DNA from: Micromonosporaceae bacterium KJ-029 | GTDB taxonomy: Bacteria > Actinomycetota > Actinomycetes > Mycobacteriales > Micromonosporaceae | Length of the DNA stretch: 64,000 nucleotides | Direction of reading: 5' to 3' | Assembly: GCA_005402585.1 (NCBI GenBank) | Contig: BIFP01000052.1 | Location: 215,062 to 279,061 of the forward strand | Shown: piece by piece, positions 1 to 8,363 of the stretch | Numbering within the stretch: the stretch's first letter is position 1 | Layout: each line of letters begins with the position of its first letter | Notes under the pieces: generated by a model | Told to the model about the DNA's origin: nothing | Databases searched by the model: none | What the model saw: only the letters and a program-made list of their open reading frames with translations | Position numbers and translations under genes: made by a program

Positions 1-657
1 CTGCTTGACCAGGCCGTGCGCCACGTCGACCCGGAAGCCGTCCACCCCACGGTCCAGCCAGAACCGCAGCACGTCCAGGAACTCCGCCGGCACCTCGGGG
101 TTGTCCCAGTTCAGGTCGGGCTGGCCGCGGTCGAACAGGTGCAGGTACCACTGCCCGTCGGCGACCCGGGTCCAGGCCGGGCCACCGAAGACGCTCCGCC
201 AGTCGTTGGGCGGTTCGGTGCCGTCCGGCCCACGGCCGTCGCGGAAGACGTAGCGCTGCCGCTCGGCGCTGCCCGGCCCGGCGGCGAGGGCGGCCTGGAA
301 CCACCGGTGGGCGGAGGAGGTGTGGTTGGGCACCAGGTCGACGATCACCCGCAGTCCGCGGGTACGGGCCTGCGCGATGAGCTGGTCGGCGTCGGCGAGC
401 GTGCCGAACAGCGGGTCCACGTCCCGGTAGTCGGCCACGTCGTACCCCGCGTCGGCCTGTGGCGAAGGGTAGAACGGGGAGAGCCAGACGGCGTCGACCC
501 CCAGTTCCACCAGGTGGTCGAGGCGGGCGGTGATCCCCGGCAGGTCGCCGATGCCGTCACCGCCGGAGTCGGCGAACGAGCGCGGGTAGATCTGGTAGAT
601 CACCGCCTCGGTCCACCAGCGGGCGGCCGGGGCATCCGGTGTCGGGTTGTCGTTCAG
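1..657 (-). CDS. Alpha-glucosidase, GH13 family (3' part outside window)
   Basis: Hydrolyses terminal alpha-glucosidic bonds of oligosaccharides in the cytoplasm. Only the first 219 codons are present. The N-terminus reads WWTEAVIYQIYPRSFAD, typical of GH13 alpha-glucosidases, followed by conserved region I (DLVPNHTS) and, at the window edge, the nucleophile region GFRVDVAHG. No ATG, GTG or TTG fits: an in-frame TGA lies 30 bases before the AAC codon of NDNPTPD, and the only sensible start is CTG at 657-655, six bases after GGGAG. It is the last gene of the sugar transport operon, separated from the permease by a hairpin, so it probably digests the imported sugar. Family call is firm; exact substrate is not. 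Confidence 0.85.
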   Translation of the reverse strand, partial: MNDNPTPDAPAARWWTEAVIYQIYPRSFADSGGDGIGDLPGITARLDHLVELGVDAVWLSPFYPSPQADAGYDVADYRDVDPLFGTLADADQLIAQARTRGLRVIVDLVPNHTSSAHRWFQAALAAGPGSAERQRYVFRDGRGPDGTEPPNDWRSVFGGPAWTRVADGQWYLHLFDRGQPDLNWDNPEVPAEFLDVLRFWLDRGVDGFRVDVAHGLVKQ

Positions 658-827
658 AGCGGTCTCCCGGTTCGGTGCCAGTCAACCTCGCTGGCAGATG
701 GGTGGCGCGATCTGCGGTGAGCCGGCCACGTCGGGCGGCTCCATTTTCGCTGCCGGGTCCGGTTCGTGCGCGGCGGCGGGCGACCGGGTATGCCAGGAAT
801 CACCCTGGCCGGCGGTGAAATTGACGC

Positions 828-866
828 GGGCCGCGACCGGCACGGTGTGCGTACCGGTCGCGGCCC
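828..866 (-). terminator. 13-bp hairpin between permease and alpha-glucosidase
   Basis: GGGCCGCGACCGG (828-840) is perfectly complementary to 854-866 around a 13-base loop. It follows the stop of the MalG-type permease on the minus strand, so it could reduce read-through into the glucosidase gene. There is no T-tract, as is common in high-GC actinomycetes. Confidence 0.5.
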
Positions 867-896
867 GTGGACAGGGGTCGGTCCCGTGGCTGGCGA

Positions 897-1811
897 TCAG
901 CCCTTCAGACCGCCGGCCAGGAGCCCGCGGACGAAGTAGCGCTGAAGCAGGAGGAAGACCACCACCGGCACGATGATCGAGACGAACGCGCCGGCGGATA
1001 GCAGGTGCCAGGCGGTGCCCCTGGTACCGCTCAGATTGGCCAGCGCCACGGTGATGGGTGCCACCTCGGAGCCGCCGCCGGCGAACGTGAGCGCCACCAG
1101 CAAATCGTTCCAGACCCAGAGGAACTGGAAGATGGCGAACGCCGCCACGGCCGGGGTGAGCAGTGGCAGCAGCACCCGGAAGAAGATCTGACGGTGTCCG
1201 GCGCCGTCGATCCGCGCCGCCTCCAACAGCCCCGGCGGGATGTCCCTCATGAAGTTGTGCAGCAGGAAGATCGCCAGGGGTAGCGCGAAAATCGAGTGGG
1301 ACAGCCAGATCGTCCAGAAGGATCCGACGATGTCCGCCTTCACGTAGAGGGTCAGCAGCGGGATGAGCGTCACCTGGATCGGCACGATCTGGAGCGCGAA
1401 CACCGCGACGAACAGCACGCTGCGACCCGGGAACCGGATCCAGGCGAAGGCGTACGCCGCCAACAGGGCGAGGCAGATCGGGATGATCACCGAAGGAATC
1501 GTGATCACGAACGAGTTGACGAAGAAGCTGCCGAGCCCCTCGGACCCCTCGGCGCTGAGCACCGCACGGTAGTTGTCGAGGGTGATCGTCGGGTCGCGGA
1601 AGAAGGTCCACCATCCGGTGGTCTTGATCTCGCGTTCCGGCCGCAGCGAGGAGACGGCCAGACCAAAGGTGGGCAGCGTCCAGAGCACGGCGATCACCAC
1701 CGCGGCGAGCGATGCCCAGGGTGAGGTGAGCCGCTTACGGGCCCGCGCGGAGATGCCGGATCCCTTGGTGACCGGCGTTGTGGTGCTCAGCGAGGTGTCG
1801 GTCGCGGTCAT
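897..1811 (-). CDS. Sugar ABC transporter permease (MalG type)
   Basis: Inner-membrane permease of a carbohydrate importer (binding-protein-dependent transport family, MalG/CUT1 type). The 304-residue product has about six membrane segments and the EAA loop EAARIDGAGHRQIFFRVLLP near residue 195, which contacts the ATPase. It overlaps the MalF-type gene by four bases (ATGA, 1808-1811), indicating translational coupling. No ATPase gene is present in this operon, which fits actinomycete CUT1 systems that share one MsiK-type ATPase encoded elsewhere (known of the group, inferred here). Confidence 0.92.
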   Translation of the reverse strand: MTATDTSLSTTTPVTKGSGISARARKRLTSPWASLAAVVIAVLWTLPTFGLAVSSLRPEREIKTTGWWTFFRDPTITLDNYRAVLSAEGSEGLGSFFVNSFVITIPSVIIPICLALLAAYAFAWIRFPGRSVLFVAVFALQIVPIQVTLIPLLTLYVKADIVGSFWTIWLSHSIFALPLAIFLLHNFMRDIPPGLLEAARIDGAGHRQIFFRVLLPLLTPAVAAFAIFQFLWVWNDLLVALTFAGGGSEVAPITVALANLSGTRGTAWHLLSAGAFVSIIVPVVVFLLLQRYFVRGLLAGGLKG

Positions 1812-2788
1812 CGTGCCTCCGCTGCACGCAGTTGCCGGATGTTGTAGACGACGATCGGAATGACCAGGACGAAGAGCAGCACCGCCAGCGCCGCGCCCAG
1901 CCCCTCGTTGCCGCTACGGAAGCTCTGGCTGTAGAACTCGTTCGCGACCACGCTCGTGTCGAACTGGCCACCGGTCATGGTGCGTACGATGTCGAAGACC
2001 TTGAGGGTGCCGATGCCGATTGTGGTGAGCACCACCACCACCGCTGGCCGGATGCTGGGCAGCGTCACGTAGCGGAACATCCCCACCGGGGTGACGCCGT
2101 CGAGTCGGGCCGCCTCGACCACGTCGTCCGGGATGGCCTTGATGGCCGCGGAGAGGACCGTCATCGCGAACCCGGCCTGGATCCAGATCATCACCAGGAT
2201 GAGGAAGAGCGTGTTCCACGGCGGGTCGACCAGCCATTGCTGCGGGGTGCCACCAATCCAGACCAGCACCTGGTTGAGCAGGCCGATCTGCTTGACCCCG
2301 ACCTGGTCCGGCCGGTACTCGTAGACGAACTTCCAGATGATCGAGGCACCGACGAACGAGATCGCCATCGGCAGGAAGATCAGTGCCTTGGCGAACGCCT
2401 CCAGCCGGGCCCGGTCGACCAGGATCGCGTACAGCAGACCGATGCCGGTCGCCGCGAACGGCGTCACGACGACCCAGAGCACGGTGTTGCGCAGCACCGT
2501 CAACTGTTCGTCCGAGGTGAAGATCGTCTGGTAGTTGTCCAACCCGATGAACGTGTCGCCAGCGGCGTCGAAGAAGGACTGGTAGATCGTGCGTGCCGCG
2601 GGGTAGATCAGTCCGACGGCGAGCATGAGCACGGCCGGGGTCAGGTAGAGGAACGCGACCCAGCGGTCCCCGCGCCGGCCACCCAGGCGGCCGGCCACGA
2701 ACAGGATGACGCCGACGACCGCCACGAAGAGCAGGATCGCCGTCCCCATCTCAAGGAACTTGCCAGCGGTGGTCAAGGAGACTCTCAC
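1808..2788 (-). CDS. Sugar ABC transporter permease (MalF type)
   Basis: Partner permease of the MalG-type protein, 326 residues. It has an N-terminal hydrophobic segment, about six further membrane segments and the EAA loop EAARLDGVTPVGMFRYVTLP around residue 220. It lies 62 bases downstream of the binding-protein gene and overlaps the next permease by four bases, so the three genes form one operon. Substrate is inferred only from the alpha-glucosidase at the operon end: an alpha-glucoside such as maltose, trehalose or a related oligosaccharide. Confidence 0.92.
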   Translation of the reverse strand: MRVSLTTAGKFLEMGTAILLFVAVVGVILFVAGRLGGRRGDRWVAFLYLTPAVLMLAVGLIYPAARTIYQSFFDAAGDTFIGLDNYQTIFTSDEQLTVLRNTVLWVVVTPFAATGIGLLYAILVDRARLEAFAKALIFLPMAISFVGASIIWKFVYEYRPDQVGVKQIGLLNQVLVWIGGTPQQWLVDPPWNTLFLILVMIWIQAGFAMTVLSAAIKAIPDDVVEAARLDGVTPVGMFRYVTLPSIRPAVVVVLTTIGIGTLKVFDIVRTMTGGQFDTSVVANEFYSQSFRSGNEGLGAALAVLLFVLVIPIVVYNIRQLRAAEAR

Positions 2789-2850
2789 CTTCCGAGCGAC
2801 GACGGGGCCGGCCGGCGGAAGCTCTCCGTCCGACCGGCCCTGCCCTCAGC

Positions 2851-4209
2851 TCACTTCGGCCAGGCGGCTTCGATGTTGTCGACCGTCTGCTTGGTGCTCT
2901 GTCCGGTGATCCAGCTCGTGGACTGCTTCCAGAACGCGTTGGACCCGACCGCACCCGGCATCTGGTCCGACCCGTCGAAGCGGAACACCGAGTTGGGGTC
3001 GGCGAGCAGTTCGGCGGCGAGCTTGTCGATCGAGTTGCTCACGTTCGACACGTCCAGGCCCTTGTTGGCGGTCACCCAGCCCTGCGAGACCGACGCCTTG
3101 ATGTTCGCCCAGGTGTCGGTGGACAGGTAGGTCTGGAACGCCTTGACCTCGGGCCGGTCGCTGAAGGCGAGGTTGAACTCGCCACCGCCGAGCAGCGGCT
3201 TGGCCGACTCGTCCTTACCCGGCAGGTAGAACGCGAAGACGTCGCCGTCCTCGGCCACCCGAGTGCCGGCCGGGAAGTTGGCCGCGTAGAAGCTCGCCTG
3301 GCGGTGCAGCGAGCAGGTGCCCTCCAGGATCGGCAGGCCGGCGTCCTGGAACGTCGTGGTGGCGATGCTCTTGACGTCGCCGAGGCCGCCGTTGACGTAG
3401 TCGGCGTTCTTCAGGTACTTGCCGACCTCGTCGAGGGCGGCGGCCGACTCCGGCGAGTTGAACGGGATCTCGTGGTTGACCCACTTGTCGTACGTCTCCG
3501 GCCCGTGCAGGCGGAGCATCATGTCTTCCATCCAGTCGGTGATCGGCCAACCGGTTGCCTCGCCGCTGGAGATACCCGCGCACCACGGCTTCTTACCGGT
3601 CGCGGCGATCTTGTCGCTCAGCTGGATCAGCTGGTCGAGCGTCTTGGGGACCTCGTAGCCGTTGTCCTTGAACTCGCTGGGGGAGTACCAGACCAGCGAC
3701 TTGATGCTCGCGCCGGACGGAGCGCCGTAGAACTTGCCGTCGACGGTGGCGTACGCCTTCCAGTCCGCGCCCCAGAACTTGTCGACGTTGGCCGCGACCT
3801 CCGCCGGTGCCTCCACGGCCCGGCCGGTCTCCACCAGCTGCCGGAGCAGACCGGGCTGCGGCACGATCGCGAGGTCCGGCGGGTTGCCGGCCTTCGCGCG
3901 TACCAGGATCTGGGTCTCGAATGCCTTGTCGCCCTCGTACTTGACCGTGGCGCCGGTGCACTCTTCGAACGGCTTGTAGGAGTCGGTGTACGCCTTGTCC
4001 TCCGGGGTGACGATGCCCGTGTAGACGGTGATCGTCTTGCCCTTGAGGTCGCCGTACTGAGTGAACTGCGTGCAGTCGACCTTGGGCGCGTTCGCCGCGC
4101 GGTCGTCGGAATCGGTGCTGCCGCCGCCGCAGCCGGCCAGCACGAGGGTGAGACTGAGTGCGCCGACCGAGGCGGCGGTCAGGTTCGGTGTCGTGACGCG
4201 GAGTCGCAT
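2851..4209 (-). CDS. Sugar-binding lipoprotein of ABC transporter
   Basis: Extracellular solute-binding protein (family 1), 452 residues, that captures the sugar for the two permeases. The signal peptide ends in the lipobox LAGC with Cys27 as the lipid attachment site, followed by a Gly/Ser/Asp linker. The mature part has the usual features of CUT1 binding proteins (for example PDLAIVPQPGLL, FYGAPSGASIKSLVWYSP). The start is supported by GAGAGGAAGGGG ending a few bases before the ATG. First gene of the operon; its promoter must lie within 4210-4350. Sugar specificity cannot be read from sequence. Confidence 0.93.
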   Translation of the reverse strand: MRLRVTTPNLTAASVGALSLTLVLAGCGGGSTDSDDRAANAPKVDCTQFTQYGDLKGKTITVYTGIVTPEDKAYTDSYKPFEECTGATVKYEGDKAFETQILVRAKAGNPPDLAIVPQPGLLRQLVETGRAVEAPAEVAANVDKFWGADWKAYATVDGKFYGAPSGASIKSLVWYSPSEFKDNGYEVPKTLDQLIQLSDKIAATGKKPWCAGISSGEATGWPITDWMEDMMLRLHGPETYDKWVNHEIPFNSPESAAALDEVGKYLKNADYVNGGLGDVKSIATTTFQDAGLPILEGTCSLHRQASFYAANFPAGTRVAEDGDVFAFYLPGKDESAKPLLGGGEFNLAFSDRPEVKAFQTYLSTDTWANIKASVSQGWVTANKGLDVSNVSNSIDKLAAELLADPNSVFRFDGSDQMPGAVGSNAFWKQSTSWITGQSTKQTVDNIEAAWPK

Positions 4210-4769
4210 GCGCCCCTTCCTCTCTCGTCAGCCGCCACGTCCGGTCGGGTTGACGAGCGGGCGCTGAAGCAAGTCTTGGAGCGATAGTCAAGCGGTTACG
4301 CCCTTGTGTCGCAATGGTGAAAATGCGATCGGATCGGTAACGATTCGGTGGTGGGCGGCGGTGCGGACGCTGTGACCTTGACTAGGGTCGATGTGCCCTG
4401 GTCGCTCCCAGAGTGGCGGGTCGACCGACGAACCACCAGCCGTCAACCCGTTCCGAGCGAATACGGACCGTCACAGCCGCGGCGGAGAGGCCGGGTCGGG
4501 CGCTCCCGGGAGATGTCGTGGCGGCCCGGTCCGGTGGCTTCGCCTTGCGTCGTCGGCCGCCGTGTCGGGGCGCCGGCAGGCGCCGATTACGCCAATTGCC
4601 GCTGAAGTGAGAAGCAGCCGCTGATGCATTGACAGTTGCCTCGATTGAACCTCTTGTCCGGACGTGCCGTTCGAGGCATTTCTCGCCGTTCTTTCCCGGC
4701 TGGATCTGGTCGACAGCTCCGAGCCGGCTGCTGCCCAGCCGCGCGGGCCGCAGGGTCCGGGGCGGGACG
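4210..4769. other. Intergenic region upstream of the sugar operon
   Basis: About 560 bases without a convincing gene on either strand. The part next to the binding-protein gene (4210-4350) should hold its promoter; on the minus strand TTGACT occurs near 4290 but I see no matching -10. ATCGGTAACGAT at 4333-4344 is a weak imperfect palindrome. The short frames between 4340 and 4770 have poor codon bias and resemble no family I know. Confidence 0.4.
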
Positions 4770-4925
4770 ATGTGGCATGAGGCCGACAACTACGGCGGTG
4801 TGCCGGTCCGCCGTGCGCTGATCGCCGGGCGCACGACTGTGACCATGTTGGAAACCCGTCGTCCCGACGCCCGGTTCGTCGACGTGGTCGAGAACCTCGC
4901 GGTCGGTCTCGTACCGGCTCGGTAG
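4770..4925 (+). pseudogene. 3' remnant of an unknown gene
   Basis: A frame of 51 codons ending at TAG 4923-4925 with strong GC-ending codon usage (for example EADNYGGVPVRRALIAG and FVDVVENLAVGLVPAR). The codon bias is that of a real gene, but nothing upstream continues it convincingly, so it looks like the C-terminal end of a gene whose front has been lost. Family not recognised. It is followed after three bases by a small membrane-protein frame. It could instead be a short intact gene starting at ATG 4770. Confidence 0.3.
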
Positions 4926-4928
4926 CGC

Positions 4929-5090
4929 ATGCAGTCCGCGATCAATGCCCTGGCCGTCTTCTCCTTCGTGGGAGTGGTCGTGCTGTTCTTCGGGGTGGCC
5001 ACGCTCCTGCAGATCGTCCGCGAACTGCAGAGCAACCGCCCCGCGGCGGCGGGGGCATGCCGAGCAACCTTTCGGACATTGCTGGGGTAG
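4929..5090 (+). CDS. Hypothetical single-span small membrane protein (53 aa)
   Basis: A 53-residue frame with one clear hydrophobic segment (residues 7-29, ALAVFSFVGVVVLFFGVATLL) followed by a charged, Gln/Arg-rich tail. It starts three bases after the stop of the preceding fragment. Codon bias in the first 40 codons is typical of the genome. No family recognised. The C-terminal ten residues have poor codon bias, so the original frame may have continued differently. Confidence 0.4.
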   Translation: MQSAINALAVFSFVGVVVLFFGVATLLQIVRELQSNRPAAAGACRATFRTLLG

Positions 5091-5091
5091 C

Positions 5092-5283
5092 CCTGCGGTC
5101 CGGGCCCTGGTCGACGCGCGGCTTCTCGGGCAACTCGCCGTCGCCGCGGTGCCGACCGCGATCCTCTACGCCGCGGGCGGGGCCGAACTCGCCAGGCGAA
5201 TTATGGGTTCCAGCGATGAATTGGCGGCCGTGGCCGAGGCCGGGGTCGAGAATCTGGTTCCTTCCAGCAGTCACGCGGCGTGA
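5092..5283 (+). pseudogene. Gene fragment of unknown family
   Basis: This frame has strong GC-ending codon usage and ends at TGA 5281-5283. It includes RALVDARLLGQLAVAAVP and ELARRIMGSSDELAAVAEAG, an amphipathic, Ala-rich sequence. There is no good start codon or ribosome site; the frame runs upstream through the small membrane-protein gene in another phase. I read it as a leftover piece of a decayed gene. No family recognised. Confidence 0.25.
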
Positions 5284-5313
5284 GGACGCTCCAAAACCGT
5301 TCGAGAAAGAGGA

Positions 5314-5570
5314 TTGGAATCCTGTGCCAACTACAGCAACTATGCCGGCTATGACATCAGCACAAGTTCTGCCGGCGCGCCGTACGCCCGAAGCTACTGC
5401 GGCAACGACGCCTGGCAATGGACGCACTCCGGAACCAACGCGGCGACCGTCCCCAGCCCGGGCAGAGCAACGCCGGGGTCGCCGTGGCCGGTACCTCCGG
5501 TCGGGAGGACGGAGTTCCGGTCACGACGACCCCGGCGGGTCCGGTGCGGGCGACACCCCGCGTCGCCGCG
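5314..5570 (+). pseudogene. Frameshifted fragment of a Cys/Trp/Tyr-rich protein
   Basis: From TTG 5314 the frame reads ESCANYSNYAGYDISTSSAG, then SYCGNDAWQWTHSGTNAA, in good codon bias until about 5460. Just after, the neighbouring phase takes over with good bias (QSNAGVAVAGTSGREDGVPV) until about 5570. This suggests one original frame broken by a single-base change near 5460-5470. The composition recalls a secreted or cell-surface protein, but I do not recognise the family. Confidence 0.25.
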
Positions 5571-5717
5571 TCAAGTGCTGAAGATACTGACACCACCCGG
5601 GCCGACCAGCAGCCCGACCACGATGAGGACGATGCCCCAGAGGATCTGCCGGCGGAACAGGGCGAGGATGCCGGAGACCACCAGTACCACTGCGAGAATC
5701 CAGAGAATCAGCTCCAT
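5571..5717 (-). CDS. GPGG-motif small membrane protein (48 aa)
   Basis: A 48-residue protein with two hydrophobic segments (residues 3-20 and 25-38) joined by FRRQ, ending in the motif GPGGVSIFST. This matches the actinobacterial 'GPGG-motif small membrane protein' family; function unknown. The start ATG at 5717 lies inside the last codons of the metallophosphoesterase gene (10-base overlap), so translation is probably coupled to it. Confidence 0.8.
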   Translation of the reverse strand: MELILWILAVVLVVSGILALFRRQILWGIVLIVVGLLVGPGGVSIFST

Positions 5718-6484
5718 GACTGCTGAATACCCCCGGCCCCAATTCCGGAAACCTGGGGCTGGTCGAGGTGGTCGCCCAGGTGGAACACGCTGTACGCCTG
5801 CTTGATCACCGGGTGGGCCACGTTGCGTACGCGGATTCCGGCGGGCGTGGTGCCCCGCTCGGAGCCCTGGTGCGCGTGACCGTGCAGGGCCAGCGCGGTC
5901 GGCGCCGAGTCGATCGCCTGCCCCAACTGGTAGCAGCCCAGGAACGGGTAGATCTCCAGCGGCTCGCCGGCGAGGGTGTCCGGTACGGGCGAGTAGTGCG
6001 TCAGCGCCACCAGCACATCGCAGTCCAGCGACCGCAGTGCCTCGCTCAGCCGGTCGGCGCTCTCGGTCGTGGTGCGGACGAACGCCTTCATCTCCGGCTC
6101 GCCGAAGTCGCTGGCGCACCGGCCGGCGAAGCCACCGCCGAAACCCTTCACCCCGGCGACACCGAGCCGGCCACCCACGCAGTCCAACACCACGCCGTTG
6201 CCCTCCAGCACGATGATGCCCGCCTCCTCCAGCGCCCCGACCACCTGCGGCACCTGGTCGCACTGGTGGTCGTGGTTGCCCAGGACGGCGACCACCGGCA
6301 CACCCAGCCCGCCGAACTCCCGCGCCACGCAGCGCGCCTCGTCCTCGGTGCCGTGCCGGGTCAGGTCGCCGGCGAGCAGCAGTACGTCGGCGCTGTCCGG
6401 CAGCTGCTCCAGAGCCGGCCGGAACCGGCCGACCACGTCCTCGTCCAGATGCACGTCGCCCACTGCGGCGATCCGGATAACCAT
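5708..6484 (-). CDS. Metallophosphoesterase
   Basis: Calcineurin-like phosphoesterase of 258 residues. The metal-binding signature is clear: GDVHLDE (residues 8-14), LLAGDLTRHG (GD), VLGNHDH (GNHD) and, near the C-terminus, ALHGHAHQG (GHxH). These bind a di-metal centre that hydrolyses phosphate mono- or diesters; the substrate is unknown. Start chosen at ATG 6484 because GGGAGG stands a few bases before it; an in-frame ATG further upstream has no ribosome site. Genes upstream (BON protein) and downstream (GPGG protein) are on the same strand and closely packed. Confidence 0.88.
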   Translation of the reverse strand: MVIRIAAVGDVHLDEDVVGRFRPALEQLPDSADVLLLAGDLTRHGTEDEARCVAREFGGLGVPVVAVLGNHDHQCDQVPQVVGALEEAGIIVLEGNGVVLDCVGGRLGVAGVKGFGGGFAGRCASDFGEPEMKAFVRTTTESADRLSEALRSLDCDVLVALTHYSPVPDTLAGEPLEIYPFLGCYQLGQAIDSAPTALALHGHAHQGSERGTTPAGIRVRNVAHPVIKQAYSVFHLGDHLDQPQVSGIGAGGIQQSWS

Positions 6485-6494
6485 CGAACCTCCC

Positions 6495-6770
6495 TCAGGG
6501 CAGTTGCTCGATCTCCGTGGGCGCCTGGGCACGGATCACCCCGATGTCGGTGGTGATCGGAACGTCCGGAAAGCGTTCGGCCACCCGGCGCAGGATCTCC
6601 TCCCGCCGGTGCGCGCTCTCGACCTCGCCGGACAGCACGAGGGCGCGTTCCCGGCGGACCACGGTGATTCCCTGTTCGGCGACGGCCGGATCCTCGGTGA
6701 GCATCCGGTGGATCTCCGCCTCGACGTACTCGTCGGGTGGTCCGGTGCCGTAGTCGCGGTGCGTGGTCAC
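6495..6770 (-). CDS. BON domain protein
   Basis: A 91-residue protein consisting mainly of one BON domain (residues 15-80: EYVEAEIHRMLTEDPAV, then ITVVRRERALVLSGEVES, then RREEILRRVAERFPDV). BON domains occur in envelope-associated or stress proteins and are thought to bind membranes or other proteins. There is no signal peptide, so it is probably cytosolic. Its start overlaps the end of the nucleotidyltransferase gene by four bases (6767-6770), and the phosphoesterase gene follows ten bases later. Confidence 0.8.
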   Translation of the reverse strand: MTTHRDYGTGPPDEYVEAEIHRMLTEDPAVAEQGITVVRRERALVLSGEVESAHRREEILRRVAERFPDVPITTDIGVIRAQAPTEIEQLP

Positions 6771-7351
6771 GGTGTTTCCCTCCCGTCGGCCGTGCCGGCG
6801 TACGGCACGACGTCGAGCCTGTCCAGCAGCACCAGGAACGACTCCGCGTACGGCGAGTGCTGCGTTTCCTTGCGTACCCGTTCCCAGTCGATCTGCTCGC
6901 GTAGCGACCGGGCCAGCGGCAGCCCGCGCGCGAAGTCGCAGTAGTGCTGGGAGAAGCTGAGCAGTTTGTGCACCATCAACTGGGTGGCCGACAGCACCGG
7001 CATGTGGATGGCGTCGACCGGCCGCACCACCGTGTCGGCGAAGGTCTCCTCGGTCACCGGCGTCTCGATCGGTCGGTGGATCAGGTCCACCATCCGACCG
7101 CCGTCGTAGACCTTGACCAGCCAGTCCTCCGGTGGCCGTTCGGCGGTGAACCCGGCCGCCACCAGCGCCTCCAGGGCGCCGTCGACGTCCGGCTCCCGGA
7201 TGAGGAAGTCGACGTCGTGCTCGCTGGAGTGCCCGCCGTGCGCGTACACGGCGAAGCTGCCGCCGAGGGCGAACGGGATCTCGGACTGCTTGAGCACGGC
7301 GGCGACCTTCTTGAGGGTGTGTAGAAGGGTCTCGTCGCCGCGCTCGGCCAT
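6767..7351 (-). CDS. Nucleotidyltransferase-like protein
   Basis: A 194-residue protein of the nucleotidyltransferase superfamily (AbiEii/MNT-like fold). It has ALGGSFAVYAHGGHSSEHDVDF at residues 28-49: GGS followed by HDVDF supplies the acidic metal ligands. The next part (KVYDGGRMVDLIHRP) contains the third acidic residue. Start chosen at ATG 7351 with GGGAG eight bases upstream; a longer frame upstream has odd composition. No HEPN-type partner lies nearby, so a toxin-antitoxin role is not supported. First gene of a four-gene minus-strand cluster. Confidence 0.7.
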   Translation of the reverse strand: MAERGDETLLHTLKKVAAVLKQSEIPFALGGSFAVYAHGGHSSEHDVDFLIREPDVDGALEALVAAGFTAERPPEDWLVKVYDGGRMVDLIHRPIETPVTEETFADTVVRPVDAIHMPVLSATQLMVHKLLSFSQHYCDFARGLPLARSLREQIDWERVRKETQHSPYAESFLVLLDRLDVVPYAGTADGRETP

Positions 7352-7496
7352 GTCGTCACTCCCGTCGTCGGGCTGCCACCGGTGGGATCCCCGATCGGTA
7401 CCCGGCATTCCGGTCGTCCACACCTCTGGGGCTCGCGGAAGGGTTCGAACAGTGATCAAAGCGGACGAATCGCGCAGCCCTCGTGCCTGGGTCGGA

Positions 7497-7502
7497 TAGC
7501 CT
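7497..7502 (+). promoter_or_regulatory. Leaderless -10 box TAGCCT
   Basis: TAGCCT ends seven bases before the ATG at 7510, the geometry of a leaderless actinomycete transcript. No ribosome site precedes that ATG. Confidence 0.55.
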
Positions 7503-7509
7503 GTGGCGG

Positions 7510-8238
7510 ATGGTCAAATCGACGGGAGTGCGGTGCGATACCGCCCGACTCCGTACCGTAGCCCTGATTGGCATCGACGGATCGGGCAAGACCACCCAGG
7601 CGCACCGACTCGCAGAGGCACTGACCGGAGCCGGATATCCCGCCACCTATCACCGCAATGCCGGCGGCCGGCGCTGGCTGGGGCGGGTCGCGTCCCGGCT
7701 CGGCCGGCCGGATGCCCAGGGGCTTCTCGGGCGGGACGGAATGCTCGTGCTGGAGTCCGTGCTGCGTTGGCTGGCCATCGCGATGGCGCTGCTCGGCAAC
7801 CTGCTGACCGGCCGGGTGGCCGTGATGGACCGCTACGCCGCCTGCCAGTACGCCAGCCTCCAGGCCCACGGCGGGCGGCGGTGGGAGCGTCTGGTCCGGG
7901 CCGCCTACCGGCTCTTCCCGCGACCGCAGGTGACGTTCCTGCTGACCGTGGATCCGGCCGAGGCGTACCGGCGGATCGAGCGGCGGGGCACCGACCACGA
8001 GAGCCTGGGCTACCTGACGGCCGCCGATCTCGCCTACCGAACGCTGCCCGAGTACCCGACGTTCGTGCTGGTCGACGGGAACCGGCCGGCGGACGAGGTG
8101 GCCCGGGAGATCCGGGGCCACCTGGCCGGCTGGCTGACGGCCGGGGACGGGCCGGCCGGCTGCGGCCCGGTGGTGCGGAGCGAGGCCCGGCTTGCAGGCC
8201 CGGCGTGGGATCTGATCCCGGTCCAGGCCCGGCCGTAG
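7510..8238 (+). CDS. Thymidylate kinase-like nucleoside kinase
   Basis: A 242-residue P-loop kinase. The Walker A motif GIDGSGKTTQ stands near residue 18, and MDRYAACQYASL near residue 108 resembles the DRY/DRF motif of thymidylate kinases. The lid region carries RRIERRGTDHES. dTMP kinases phosphorylate dTMP to dTDP, but members with a divergent lid can act on other nucleotides or sugars, so the substrate is not certain. The start is at ATG 7510 because a leaderless -10 box precedes it; the frame extends further upstream without a ribosome site. The gene stands alone. Confidence 0.75.
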   Translation: MVKSTGVRCDTARLRTVALIGIDGSGKTTQAHRLAEALTGAGYPATYHRNAGGRRWLGRVASRLGRPDAQGLLGRDGMLVLESVLRWLAIAMALLGNLLTGRVAVMDRYAACQYASLQAHGGRRWERLVRAAYRLFPRPQVTFLLTVDPAEAYRRIERRGTDHESLGYLTAADLAYRTLPEYPTFVLVDGNRPADEVAREIRGHLAGWLTAGDGPAGCGPVVRSEARLAGPAWDLIPVQARP

Positions 8239-8363
8239 CGGGTCGCGGCGTCAGGGCCGTTACACGGGTTCTGGCTTCCGGTTCGGGGCCGGTCGTGGGG
8301 ACGCGCGGTCGTGGGTTCCGGTTTCGGTTCCGGCCCCGTGGCGCGCGGACTGCGGCTCGGGGA

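Noticed and set aside
4333..4344. LacI-type operator ATCGGTAACGAT upstream of the sugar operon
   Set aside because: Only the outer four bases on each side are symmetric, and there is no second copy or adjacent regulator gene in the window.
4348..4605. Plus-strand 85-codon frame at 4348-4605
   Set aside because: Arg/Pro/Ser-rich with poor codon bias and no ribosome site.
6767..7351. Nucleotidyltransferase as part of a toxin-antitoxin pair
   Set aside because: Neither neighbour has a HEPN domain, and the flanking genes (BON, phosphoesterase) are not known partners.
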